Assembly: GCF_000336995.1 (NCBI RefSeq)
Contig: NZ_AOJI01000015.1
Span: 1 to 39,413, forward strand
DNA: 39,413 bases
Reading direction: 5' to 3'
Source: Halorubrum aidingense JCM 13560
GTDB lineage: Archaea > Halobacteriota > Halobacteria > Halobacteriales > Haloferacaceae
Shown here: piece by piece, positions 23,756-31,460 of the stretch
Numbering within the stretch: position 1 is the stretch's first letter
Layout of the letters: each line of letters starts with the position of its first letter
The notes under the pieces: model-generated
What the model was told of the DNA's origin: nothing
The model's input: the letters and a program-made list of their open reading frames with translations, nothing else
Database searches by the model: none
Translations under genes and position numbers: made by a program

Positions 23756-24141
23756 TGGACACCGACTTCCAGTGGGAACGTGGCTCTGACCCGCCCGTGA
23801 TGCAGGAGACGCTGGGCGAGTTCATCGACGCGCTCGGCAGCGAGCTCGAAGCCGCGATCGACCGGCTGATGGGCGACGTCCTGCAGACGGTCCAGCGCCT
23901 CGTCAACGTCGACACCGGCCAACTCCGCGAATCCTACGAGACAGAGGTTCGTGAGGCGATGGAGTCCGCGCTCGGTCTCGTCATCGAGGGAATCGTCGAG
24001 TCCCGGATTCGGTATGCCTCTTTCCAGGAGTTCCTTGACACCGGGAAGCCGCACGTCGCGCCCGCCATCGAGGAGCACCGCAGCGCCCTCGAAGCGGAGG
24101 GCACGAAGGCGTGGAACAACGCCATCAAGGAGGTCACATGA
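23755..24141 (+). CDS. HK97 gp10-like neck/tail protein
   Basis: 128 aa. The arrangement of an N-terminal helix (LGEFIDALGSELEAAIDRLMGDVLQTVQRLVNVDTGQLRESYETEV), then RIRYASFQEFLDTGKPHVAPAIEEH is the HK97 gp10-like signature, in which VDTGxLRxS and YAxFxEFGT...PHLxPA are conserved. It acts in head-tail joining or tail completion. It is linked to neighbours by TGATG at the start and ATGA at the end. Confidence 0.85.
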   Translation: MDTDFQWERGSDPPVMQETLGEFIDALGSELEAAIDRLMGDVLQTVQRLVNVDTGQLRESYETEVREAMESALGLVIEGIVESRIRYASFQEFLDTGKPHVAPAIEEHRSALEAEGTKAWNNAIKEVT

Positions 24142-24653
24142 CGCGGAACCTCGGAAGCGGCCAGCTTCGGAACGCGATCCTTGCGGACCTCCGAAGCCAC
24201 CAGCCGCTTCTCGACGCGCTCGACACCGCGGACCTAGCGGGCGTCGACGGCCCTGACGACCCGACCGAGCAGGTGTACAGCCAGCAGACCATCCAGGACA
24301 CCGACTTCCCGGTCGGCGTCGCCATCGGGTTGATGCGCGGCGGTGGTGGGGAGTCGACGTCCTCGTCGACGAGCGCAACGTTCCTCGTTCAAGCCACCGT
24401 CGTCGTCCGCCTCGGTTGGCGGCAAGCCGTCGATCAAGACCCGGCGCTCGGACTCTCGGAGTCGTACATGGACGACGTGTTGAGCATCGTCGGCGCCCGC
24501 GCGAACATCGCGTTCGGCGTCCCGTACCTCAAACCGAACGGCAGCGCTGGCGGCTCCGAGATGATCGAAGCTGACGATGGCGGTCAGTGGTCGCTCCCAG
24601 CGCGATGGAGCGTCACCCGGACGGTCGTCGGTGACGACGGTCCGCGAGCATAG
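24138..24653 (+). CDS. Putative tail terminator / minor tail protein
   Basis: 171 aa, starting in an ATGA overlap with the gp10-like gene. GSGQLRNAILADLRSHQPLLDALDTADL and QTIQDTDFPVGVAIGLMRG, then FLVQATVVVRLGWRQA and SYMDDVLSIVGARANI, fit the tail-terminator plan: an N-terminal helix, strands, and a helix for the max width of the tube end. Placement between gp10-like and the tube protein is standard for the gpU/gp17 terminator. Similarity is by pattern only. Confidence 0.7.
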   Translation: MTRNLGSGQLRNAILADLRSHQPLLDALDTADLAGVDGPDDPTEQVYSQQTIQDTDFPVGVAIGLMRGGGGESTSSSTSATFLVQATVVVRLGWRQAVDQDPALGLSESYMDDVLSIVGARANIAFGVPYLKPNGSAGGSEMIEADDGGQWSLPARWSVTRTVVGDDGPRA

Positions 24654-24694
24654 CGCGCTAACCACCCGATTCGATACGACACTACACACTCATC

Positions 24695-25195
24695 ATGAGC
24701 GCAGCACCCGCAGACTACGACCCGACAGAAACGCTCTCCGGAGCATGGACCGACGTCTCGCTGGTCCAGGATCCCGGAGCGACCGAAGAGACTGAGACGT
24801 TCCTCACGCGAACGGCCGGCGAGATCTCCATCTCGCCGAACACCAACCAGTGGGAGTCCGAGCCGAACGCCTCGCGACACCGGGAGTCCGGTACCGAGCA
24901 TGTCGATTACGGCGTTGAGATCCCGCTTGATCACGACGCCGAGATCGACCTCGAAGAGTTGGGCGTCGTCGACGACACCTCCAAGGAGCGCATCTTCAAC
25001 GAGATCCACGACGCCGTTCGGCTCTACGTGTTCAAGAACCGCGAGGATGCCGACGGCGAGGAGGTTATCCAGCGTGAGCTGGCACGCGTCCGCATCGAGG
25101 AGACCGAAGAGTCGTTCGCGAGCGGTGACCCCGCGAACGCAACGATCACGCTCCGAGTGATGGGCGAGATCAAACACGAGTTCTCGACCCAGTGA
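24695..25195 (+). CDS. Major tail (tube) protein
   Basis: 166 aa. The N-terminal portion (TETLSGAWTDVSLVQDPGATEETETFLTRTAGEISISPNTNQWESEPNASRHRE) and C-terminal ITLRVMGEIKHEF are beta-rich as in tail-tube beta sandwiches, with one helix (ERIFNEIHDAVRLYVF) between. It follows the terminator and precedes the chaperone and tape measure, the defining place for a siphovirus tube protein. A 41-nt gap separates it from the terminator. Confidence 0.8.
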   Translation: MSAAPADYDPTETLSGAWTDVSLVQDPGATEETETFLTRTAGEISISPNTNQWESEPNASRHRESGTEHVDYGVEIPLDHDAEIDLEELGVVDDTSKERIFNEIHDAVRLYVFKNREDADGEEVIQRELARVRIEETEESFASGDPANATITLRVMGEIKHEFSTQ

Positions 25196-25197
25196 CG

Positions 25198-25818
25198 ATG
25201 TCTGGAGCAGCAACGCGTGGCTCGACGGATCATCTCGACCGCTTCGAGAATGCTGACGAGGCGCGCGAGTTCGTCGACGAGCGCAAACAGGCACAGCGTG
25301 AACGCCAGCAGGAGGCCGTCGAGGTGTACGGCGCCGCCGCCGAACTGTTCGAGAACCGGGTGCTCGACACGGTCGCTATCGAGCGCCACGGCACCGAGAT
25401 CGAGTTCTACCGACCCGTCGACGCGACCAATGCGGACCTCTCGGCGATTGCGGAGAACCGCCCCGAGCTCGCCGACCGACTCGAACGCGGCAGCGAACAC
25501 ATCGCGACGTTCGAGGCGGCACAACGAGAGGCGCTCCAGGTCATCGGCAGCGCCGGCGACCGAGGCGTCACCGGCGAGGAACTCGAGCAGCTACACGGCG
25601 ACGCCATGGAGGGCACCGAGACGATCCGGAAGGCGCTCTCGTGTTTTGCCGTCGACGACTCGTTCCGCGACCCGCAGATCTGGACGACCATCTTCCAGGG
25701 AGAGGACACCGTCCGTGAGTTGTTCGAGGATTTTTTCACCGAAGGCGATCGGGAAAAGCTGGAAGACAGGCGCGCCGTGTTGCAGAACATGCTTGGGGGC
25801 GCCGACTCGACGAACTGA
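25198..25818 (+). CDS. Tail assembly chaperone (gpG-like)
   Basis: 206 aa between tube and tape measure, the position of lambda gpG. RFENADEAREFVDERKQAQRERQQEAVEVYG, then the beta core VLDTVAIERHGTEIEFYRPVDATNADLSAIAENR and a long helical region ending in DREKLEDRRAVLQNMLGG, fit an assembly chaperone. These bind the tape measure while the tail polymerises and are absent from virions. The frame ends at 25818, but a -1 shift in a G run at 25795-25799 would extend it (see next entry). GTG 25192 is an alternative start overlapping the tube stop. Confidence 0.8.
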   Translation: MSGAATRGSTDHLDRFENADEAREFVDERKQAQRERQQEAVEVYGAAAELFENRVLDTVAIERHGTEIEFYRPVDATNADLSAIAENRPELADRLERGSEHIATFEAAQREALQVIGSAGDRGVTGEELEQLHGDAMEGTETIRKALSCFAVDDSFRDPQIWTTIFQGEDTVRELFEDFFTEGDREKLEDRRAVLQNMLGGADSTN

Positions 25819-25961
25819 ACGTTCTCTGGGGAATCGACCCGCGGGAGTTCTACGCAATGGCTAGCTGGGAGCAGGAGTTCTGGCTCGCCCGGCTGCAGGA
25901 TCGCCGTGAGAACCCCGGTCAAACACTCGATGAGCGAGGCCAGCAGATGCTGAACGGCTGA
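25797..25961 (+). CDS. Frameshift extension of tail chaperone (gpT-like)
   Basis: Read in the -1 frame relative to the gpG-like gene, this gives GRRLDELNVLWGIDPREFYAMASWEQEFWLARLQDRRENPGQ... to a stop at 25961. WGxxPxxFYxM followed by a Glu/Leu-Ala helix is the hallmark of gpT-type extensions. The slip would occur at CTTGGGGGC (25792-25800): the zero frame reads CTT GGG GGC, the -1 frame TGG GGG. The overlap (25797-25818) stays open. The minor product gpG-T binds both chaperone and tube protein. ATG 25858 could alternatively start a 34-aa peptide. Confidence 0.7.
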   Translation, partial: GRRLDELNVLWGIDPREFYAMASWEQEFWLARLQDRRENPGQTLDERGQQMLNG

Positions 25962-26004
25962 GCCTTGCCCGAGCACCTTATTACACTCATGCACACCACC
26001 ACCC

Positions 26005-26256
26005 ATGGAAACGCAGCCCTGCGGCGACTGCGGCGAACCGATCCCGACAGACGTCCGGAGCTGCCCCGAATGCGGCTTCGCACCGTGGAAGCCACTCCTC
26101 GGCCTCGGCGTTCTCGGCGCACCGTGCTCGCTGTGGATCGGGTTCTTCCTGCTCTTCTTGAGCGGGATCCCGCTCCTCGCGTACGTCGTGTGGGGCATCG
26201 GCGCCCTGACACTGCTCGCGCTGCCCAGCGCGGTGTTCGCCCGCCCGACAGACTGA
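26005..26256 (+). CDS. Zinc-ribbon membrane protein
   Basis: 83 aa. CGDCGEPIPTDVRSCPECGF at residues 6-24 is a complete zinc ribbon. Two hydrophobic helices follow: PLLGLGVLGAPCSLWIGFFLLFLSGIPLLAYVVWGIGALTLLALPSAVF spans two segments. It has CTTATTACAC (about 25976-25985) upstream, a possible TATA site about 25 nt before the ATG, so it may have a separate promoter inside the tail module. It is not a tail protein by pattern; it may be a host-interaction cargo gene. Confidence 0.75.
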   Translation: METQPCGDCGEPIPTDVRSCPECGFAPWKPLLGLGVLGAPCSLWIGFFLLFLSGIPLLAYVVWGIGALTLLALPSAVFARPTD

Positions 26257-26286
26257 CGCGGAGACGTCGCCCCCGGAGGTGTCTCG

Positions 26287-28533
26287 ATGGCCGTCGCTGA
26301 CACTCTCCGCGGGATCATCACTGCGGACGCCTCAGGCGTGGAAAAGGCCGTCAGCGACGCCGATCAGCAACTCGGATCACTGTCTGACCGCGCGGTAGCG
26401 ACCGGCGAGCGGATGCAGTCGGCCGGCCGCTCGATGACGATGGGGATCTCCGCACCCCTCGCAGCGATGGGTGGGCTCGCCGTCCGGCAGGCAGCCCAAT
26501 TCGACCAATCGATGCAGCAGTCGATCGCCGTCATGGGCGACGTCGACGAGGCGATGCGCGAGAAACTCGAAGCGACCGCCCGCGAAGTGGCGACAACGAC
26601 GACGCGCTCTCACCAGGAGGCTGCCGACTCGTTCTACTTCCTCGCGAGCGCCGGCCTCTCTGCCACCGAAGCGATGGAGGCGATGCCGCAGGTCGCCGCG
26701 TTCGCGGAAGCCGGACAGATGAACATGGCCGACGCGACCGACGTCGCGACGAACGTGATGTCGGCGTACAACATTGAGGCCGAGAACATGTCGCGGGTGA
26801 CCGACGTGATGACCGAGACGGTCACCAACCACAACCAGACAATGGAGGGGATGAGCGCCGCCTTCCAGAACGCGGCGCCGGCGGCAGCGTCGATGGGCGT
26901 CGAACTCGACGAGCTCGCCGCACTCACCGGGCGGCTCGGCGACGTCGGTATCCAGGGCGCCGAGGCCGGGACCGCACTGAGCAGCATCATGCGGCGGTTC
27001 GCGAAACGTTCGGGCGAAGCGGGGCAGGTCCTCGACGAGCTCAACATCCAGACGACCGACGCCCAGGGCAACCTGCTCCCGCTGACGGAGATCTTCGCGC
27101 AACTTGAGTCGGAGCAGCTGAGCGCTGCGGAGTCTGCCGCGCTGTTCGGCGAGCAGGCGGCAGCCGGGAACGCACTGTTGAACGCCGGCGCCGAGAACCT
27201 CGAAGCATACCGTACAGCGATCGATGACTCCGCCGGGGCGACACAGAGCCTCGCGGAGACACAACGCGAGACGCTGAACGCAGAGCTCCAACAGACGCGC
27301 TCGCAACTGAACGACGCCGCGATCACGATCGGCGCCGACGTCATGCCGATGGTGTCGACGCTCGCCGGCCACGTCGGCACGCTCGCTGATCGATTCGGCA
27401 ACCTCTCCGACCGACAGCAGAAGGTCATCCTCGCAGCCGGAGCACTCGGTGTGGCGCTCCCACCGCTCATCTGGGGGCTCGGCACGCTCGTCACGTCGGC
27501 GTCTGCGCTCTCCAGTGCGTACGCCACCCTCGCCGGCGTGAGTCTGAGCACGCTCGTCCCGTCGCTCGGCGCCGTCTCCACCGCAGGGATCGCGACGCAG
27601 GTCGCTCTCGGCCCGATCACGGTTCCCATTTGGGCGATCATCGCCGCGATCGGCGCGCTCGTCGGTGCTACCGCTGGCCTGTGGTACGCGTGGGACAACA
27701 ACGTTCTCGGGATACAGGATACGACCGAGGCAGCGTTCCAACGGATCAAGGGCTGGTTCACGACGGCGCCGGCGTGGATGCTCGTGCTGCTCGGCCCGAT
27801 CGGGCAACTCTACCTCGCGTGGCGTGAGAACCTCTTCGGCGTGCAGGACGTCGTCGGCACGGTCTTCGACTGGATCGGCGACAAGATCGGCTGGCTCATC
27901 GACCGTATCGATTCGCTGCCAGGGATCAACTTCGGCGATGACGACGTCGAGATCGACGAGGGCGCTGTCGAAGCCGAGGGTGCCGCTGCCGGCGAGGCGT
28001 ACGCGGCGTCGTTCGAGGGAGCGGGCGAGCCCGATGTCGCAGCCATGACGCCCGGCGCCGGGATGGGCGTCGACGCCGGCGAAGAGATCAAAGGCGAGAT
28101 GACGCCCGCGATCCGCGAGGCGCTCGAAGATGGCGTCGACGGCTACGTCAGCGACCCTGACGACATCGAGGATGCGCCGACGGCCATCAACGGGGCGCTG
28201 TTCGACGCGGTCTCCCGACAGCAGGGTGGTGCGACCGCGGAGTCACTCGGTGTCTCCGAAGCGGAGTTCAAGACGCTCATGCAGCGCTTCTCCGGAAGTG
28301 ATGGGTCGACGTCGTCGACACCGTCGGCCGACCTCGTCGCCGGCGCGAGTACATCTGCGAGTCCCAGCGCTGGCAGCGCCGGGATGAGCACGCAGGAGTT
28401 CAAGACCGCGCTTCGAGAGGTGCTCGACGGACTGCGACTCGACACACGACTCGACACCGACCAGCGCGGATTCGAACAGTTCATCGAGGAGATCGTGGAT
28501 GCCCGGCTCGCTGAAGCCGGGCAGGGGAGGTGA
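26287..28533 (+). CDS. Tape measure protein
   Basis: 748 aa; it sets tail length, so a tail of roughly 110 nm would follow from the usual 1.5 angstrom per residue. Residues 45-260 (GRSMTMGISAPLAAMGGLAVRQAAQFDQSMQQSIAVMGDVDEAM to GTALSSIMRRF) are the PhageMin_Tail (TP901) domain. From about residue 375 there is a long hydrophobic block (VILAAGALGVALPPLIWGLGTLVTSASALSSAYATLAG, VPIWAIIAAIGALVGATAGLWYAW) able to insert in the host membrane. The rest is acidic and linker-like. The GTG of the next gene overlaps its stop. Confidence 0.93.
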   Translation: MAVADTLRGIITADASGVEKAVSDADQQLGSLSDRAVATGERMQSAGRSMTMGISAPLAAMGGLAVRQAAQFDQSMQQSIAVMGDVDEAMREKLEATAREVATTTTRSHQEAADSFYFLASAGLSATEAMEAMPQVAAFAEAGQMNMADATDVATNVMSAYNIEAENMSRVTDVMTETVTNHNQTMEGMSAAFQNAAPAAASMGVELDELAALTGRLGDVGIQGAEAGTALSSIMRRFAKRSGEAGQVLDELNIQTTDAQGNLLPLTEIFAQLESEQLSAAESAALFGEQAAAGNALLNAGAENLEAYRTAIDDSAGATQSLAETQRETLNAELQQTRSQLNDAAITIGADVMPMVSTLAGHVGTLADRFGNLSDRQQKVILAAGALGVALPPLIWGLGTLVTSASALSSAYATLAGVSLSTLVPSLGAVSTAGIATQVALGPITVPIWAIIAAIGALVGATAGLWYAWDNNVLGIQDTTEAAFQRIKGWFTTAPAWMLVLLGPIGQLYLAWRENLFGVQDVVGTVFDWIGDKIGWLIDRIDSLPGINFGDDDVEIDEGAVEAEGAAAGEAYAASFEGAGEPDVAAMTPGAGMGVDAGEEIKGEMTPAIREALEDGVDGYVSDPDDIEDAPTAINGALFDAVSRQQGGATAESLGVSEAEFKTLMQRFSGSDGSTSSTPSADLVAGASTSASPSAGSAGMSTQEFKTALREVLDGLRLDTRLDTDQRGFEQFIEEIVDARLAEAGQGR

Positions 28534-29741
28534 CTGAGCACGTGAACATATACACCATTGACTTGCCAGACCGAACCGTCGAGATCGCCCCGCGCTCGGG
28601 TGGTCACGAGACAGCGACCGCGGCCGTCCTCGACGAGGGTACCTATGTCGAGTCCACCGGAGTGAGCGCGCAGTCGTTCGACGTCGACGTGACGTTCAAC
28701 GGCGACCGGCGCGCCACGTGGCACGCGGACGCGCTCGAAACGCTCGGGAACAACCCTGCGATCGGCGTGCTTCCGCTCGGTGGGAGTACCCACGCCGGCG
28801 TCGACGGCTACTACGTTGCGAGCTCGACACGCCGTGACCCGCGACTCGCCGAGCCTCCTGGAGCAGACCTCGCAGCGAGTGACGCCACCGAATCGGTGAC
28901 GCTTACCCTCGAACGAGCCGGGACGCGCAAGCGGCACGTCCTCGCTGTGAAGACCGCACCAAGTCAGCCCGATCCGGGCCATCCGTTTGGAAACGACACC
29001 GACGCGATCGTCGGACTCCCAGCCGACGCCCGGCGCGTTCGGATCGTCGACGCGACGAGCTCGCCCACAGAGCGCGAGCGTCCCACTCCCGTCGCGACCG
29101 TCGACGCCGAACACGGCGCCGTCGATCTGTTCGACGCGACCGCCGAGGCGATCGACGAGCCGGTGTACCTGTTCGATCTGGACTATGATCTGCAGGGCGA
29201 CGTCGACCCCGGCGTGTGGGACACGTACGGGCAGGCGGACCGGCTCGACGAGGACGGTGTCGTCTCCTGGGGGCGCGTGTTCGCGACGGCACACGACTTC
29301 TCCGGAAGCGTGGTGTGCGAAAACGGGCTGTTGCGAGTGACGATCGACGAACCGACGAACGCAGACGAGACGGCGAGCCTCGACGTCGAGGAGTACGACG
29401 CCGACGCCGACGCCTGGACCACAGTCGCGCTCCCGGAGTACTCCGCCGATCTCGACACCGACTGGCAGCCCACCGACGTCGATCTGACGCACATCGGGCA
29501 GGCATCCGTCCGCGCACAGGTCGAGTTCGAGGCCGTCGCCGGCGACCAAGAGGGTGACGTCTACGCGCTCGACGTCGAGCTCGAACGCGGGCGCTCCGAG
29601 TTGGAGGTGTGGATCCCCGAGAGCGTGGACGAAGCGATTCCTGCAGATCTCAAAACAATGTTAGAGCCAATCGCAGCGACGAACCAGGTGGATAGCGGCG
29701 CCGAGCAGGGGCTTGTGGCGAGAGAGGAGGTGAGGTTGTAG
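28530..29741 (+). CDS. Distal tail-like protein
   Basis: 403 aa from a GTG overlapping the tape-measure stop (GTGA). It is beta-rich throughout: VNIYTIDLPDRTVEIAPRSGGHETATAAVLDEGTYVESTGVSAQSFDVDVTFNGDRRATW and SVTLTLERAGTRKRHVLAVKTAP, then a CBM- or galactose-binding-like C-terminal part (SWGRVFATAHDFSGSVVCENGLLRVTID to GDVYALDVELERG). Position after the tape measure is that of the Dit hub, here with an extra beta domain that may bind surface glycans; the latter is inferred. Confidence 0.7.
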   Translation: MTEHVNIYTIDLPDRTVEIAPRSGGHETATAAVLDEGTYVESTGVSAQSFDVDVTFNGDRRATWHADALETLGNNPAIGVLPLGGSTHAGVDGYYVASSTRRDPRLAEPPGADLAASDATESVTLTLERAGTRKRHVLAVKTAPSQPDPGHPFGNDTDAIVGLPADARRVRIVDATSSPTERERPTPVATVDAEHGAVDLFDATAEAIDEPVYLFDLDYDLQGDVDPGVWDTYGQADRLDEDGVVSWGRVFATAHDFSGSVVCENGLLRVTIDEPTNADETASLDVEEYDADADAWTTVALPEYSADLDTDWQPTDVDLTHIGQASVRAQVEFEAVAGDQEGDVYALDVELERGRSELEVWIPESVDEAIPADLKTMLEPIAATNQVDSGAEQGLVAREEVRL

Positions 29742-31460
29742 ATGCCGAGTGAGACGCTCACTGCGGGGCAAGATTTCACGGTTCCGGATGGTATCTTTGA
29801 AGCGACGGTAACACTTGAGGGTGAAGCCGGTGAGGATGCAGACGCGTTAGGAGGCGATGGCGGTCGTGTGGTTGGGACGCTGACTCTAACCCCGGGCGAG
29901 ACACTCTACATACGTCGCTCACTCGGCGGTAACGGATTCTCTGCTGGGGGCGGAGGGGACTCTATTGATATTCGCCAAGGAGGCGAATCACTCTCCGATC
30001 GTGTAGCCGTTGCTGCAGGCGGTGGTGGTGGTGGAGAAGGCGACTCAAACGCAGGGGCTGGCGGAGCAGGTGGGGGCGACACAGGTGAGAGTGGCTCTGG
30101 CGGCGGCGGCGCCGTATCAGGAGGTCTTGGAGGAGACCAAACATCTGGTGGTAGTGGCGGCCGTGCGCAAGACGGGTCGTTCGGAGATGGCGGCGACGGC
30201 GAGGAACGCGATCGTGATGGCGCCGGCGGTGGTGCAGGTTGGTACGGTGGTGGTGGTGGGGACGGTGACGGCGCTAGCTTTCAGGGATATGCTGGCGCAG
30301 GTGGCGGCGGCGGATCCAACTACGTCGGCGGACTGGACTCAGTCACCGCCAACGAGCGCGGGACTGGTAACTCACACAACGTCGAGATCGAGTATACAGA
30401 ACAGCCGCTAGCTCCCAACAACACCGAACAGTCCGTCGACGGCGACGAAAGCATCGGCGTCACGTGGAGCGAAGATACTAGCGGCGGAGCTTCGGAAGAC
30501 TATGACGTTCAACTCAGTATCGACGGAGGATCGTTCACACAGATCACGAACACTTCCAACACGTCATACACCTACGCTGCGACGCCGTCCGACAACAACC
30601 ACCGCTTCCGTGTCCGGGCGAATAACTCTGGAGGTTCGTCTGATTGGTCGTACACCGAGGCCGTCGACACAGATCCGACGAATCTCGTCACCACCGGCAC
30701 TGCCCAATCAGAAATCTCGCTCGCGTGGGACGGTGTCCGAGACGCGACCGGGTACGAGGTGCTCCGCGCGGAGTCGTCAGGGTCAGACCCAGCCGACTAC
30801 ACGGCTGTCGCCACGCCGAGTGCGTCGCTGTATACAGACACCGACCTCGAAGATGGCGAGCAGTACTACTACCGTGTCAGGGCGATCTACTCCGGCACGC
30901 CGTCGCAGCCAACCGGAGAAGTCGACGCGACGACGCCGCTCCCGTCGCCGACGATCGACACCCTCGACACGACCACCGCACGCGAGATCTCCGTCGAGTA
31001 CACCCTCCCCGACGACTCCACCGATGGCGACCTCACCATCGAGCGCTCCGAGGACGACGGCGCGACGTGGACCACGATCGCGACCGTCACGGATCTCTCA
31101 GCGACAACGTACACGGACACGGGTCTGCTCGACGGCGAGGAGTACACTTACCGACTCACGCGTGATACGGGCGATGCGAGCGCTGAGTCAATCGATTCCG
31201 CGATAACCGATCTCCCTGCGCCAACTGTCCTCGCCCCTGATGCGGCTGGAGACACGCATCTCGGCGTCTCGTGGGACGCAACACACAACAACGGCGACAC
31301 GCGCGTCGAGTATCGCGAAGACGATAGCGGTGACTGGGTGACCCACACAACCGTTGCACGCGATACGGAGCAGGCGACGGTCGACGGCCTGCTCAACGGC
31401 CAGTTGTATGGCATCCGCGTCGTCGCTGAGACTGACCACGCAGAGTCGGAGGACCAGTAA
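29742..31460 (+). CDS. Glycine-rich tail adhesin with FN3 domains
   Basis: 572 aa. Residues 1-60 are a beta domain. Residues about 90-205 are extraordinarily glycine-rich (AAGGGGGGEGDSN, GGGAGWYGGGGGDGDG, GAGGGGGSNYVGG), like the Gly-rich distal domains of phage adhesins that expose variable loops to the receptor. About four fibronectin type III units follow (from LAPNNTEQSVDGDESIGVTWSEDT, LVTTGTAQSEISLAWDGV, PSPTIDTLDTTTAREISVEYTLP, APTVLAPDAAGDTHLGVSWD). The first 0.6 kb uses less GC-biased codons than neighbouring genes, suggesting recent exchange. It is the best candidate for receptor recognition of the host surface. Confidence 0.8.
   Translation: MPSETLTAGQDFTVPDGIFEATVTLEGEAGEDADALGGDGGRVVGTLTLTPGETLYIRRSLGGNGFSAGGGGDSIDIRQGGESLSDRVAVAAGGGGGGEGDSNAGAGGAGGGDTGESGSGGGGAVSGGLGGDQTSGGSGGRAQDGSFGDGGDGEERDRDGAGGGAGWYGGGGGDGDGASFQGYAGAGGGGGSNYVGGLDSVTANERGTGNSHNVEIEYTEQPLAPNNTEQSVDGDESIGVTWSEDTSGGASEDYDVQLSIDGGSFTQITNTSNTSYTYAATPSDNNHRFRVRANNSGGSSDWSYTEAVDTDPTNLVTTGTAQSEISLAWDGVRDATGYEVLRAESSGSDPADYTAVATPSASLYTDTDLEDGEQYYYRVRAIYSGTPSQPTGEVDATTPLPSPTIDTLDTTTAREISVEYTLPDDSTDGDLTIERSEDDGATWTTIATVTDLSATTYTDTGLLDGEEYTYRLTRDTGDASAESIDSAITDLPAPTVLAPDAAGDTHLGVSWDATHNNGDTRVEYREDDSGDWVTHTTVARDTEQATVDGLLNGQLYGIRVVAETDHAESEDQ

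Noticed and set aside
30010..30411. 133-codon frame inside the Gly-rich adhesin in another frame
   Set aside because: Val/Ala-rich product is a frame-shifted reading of GGT/GGC repeats; no start context.
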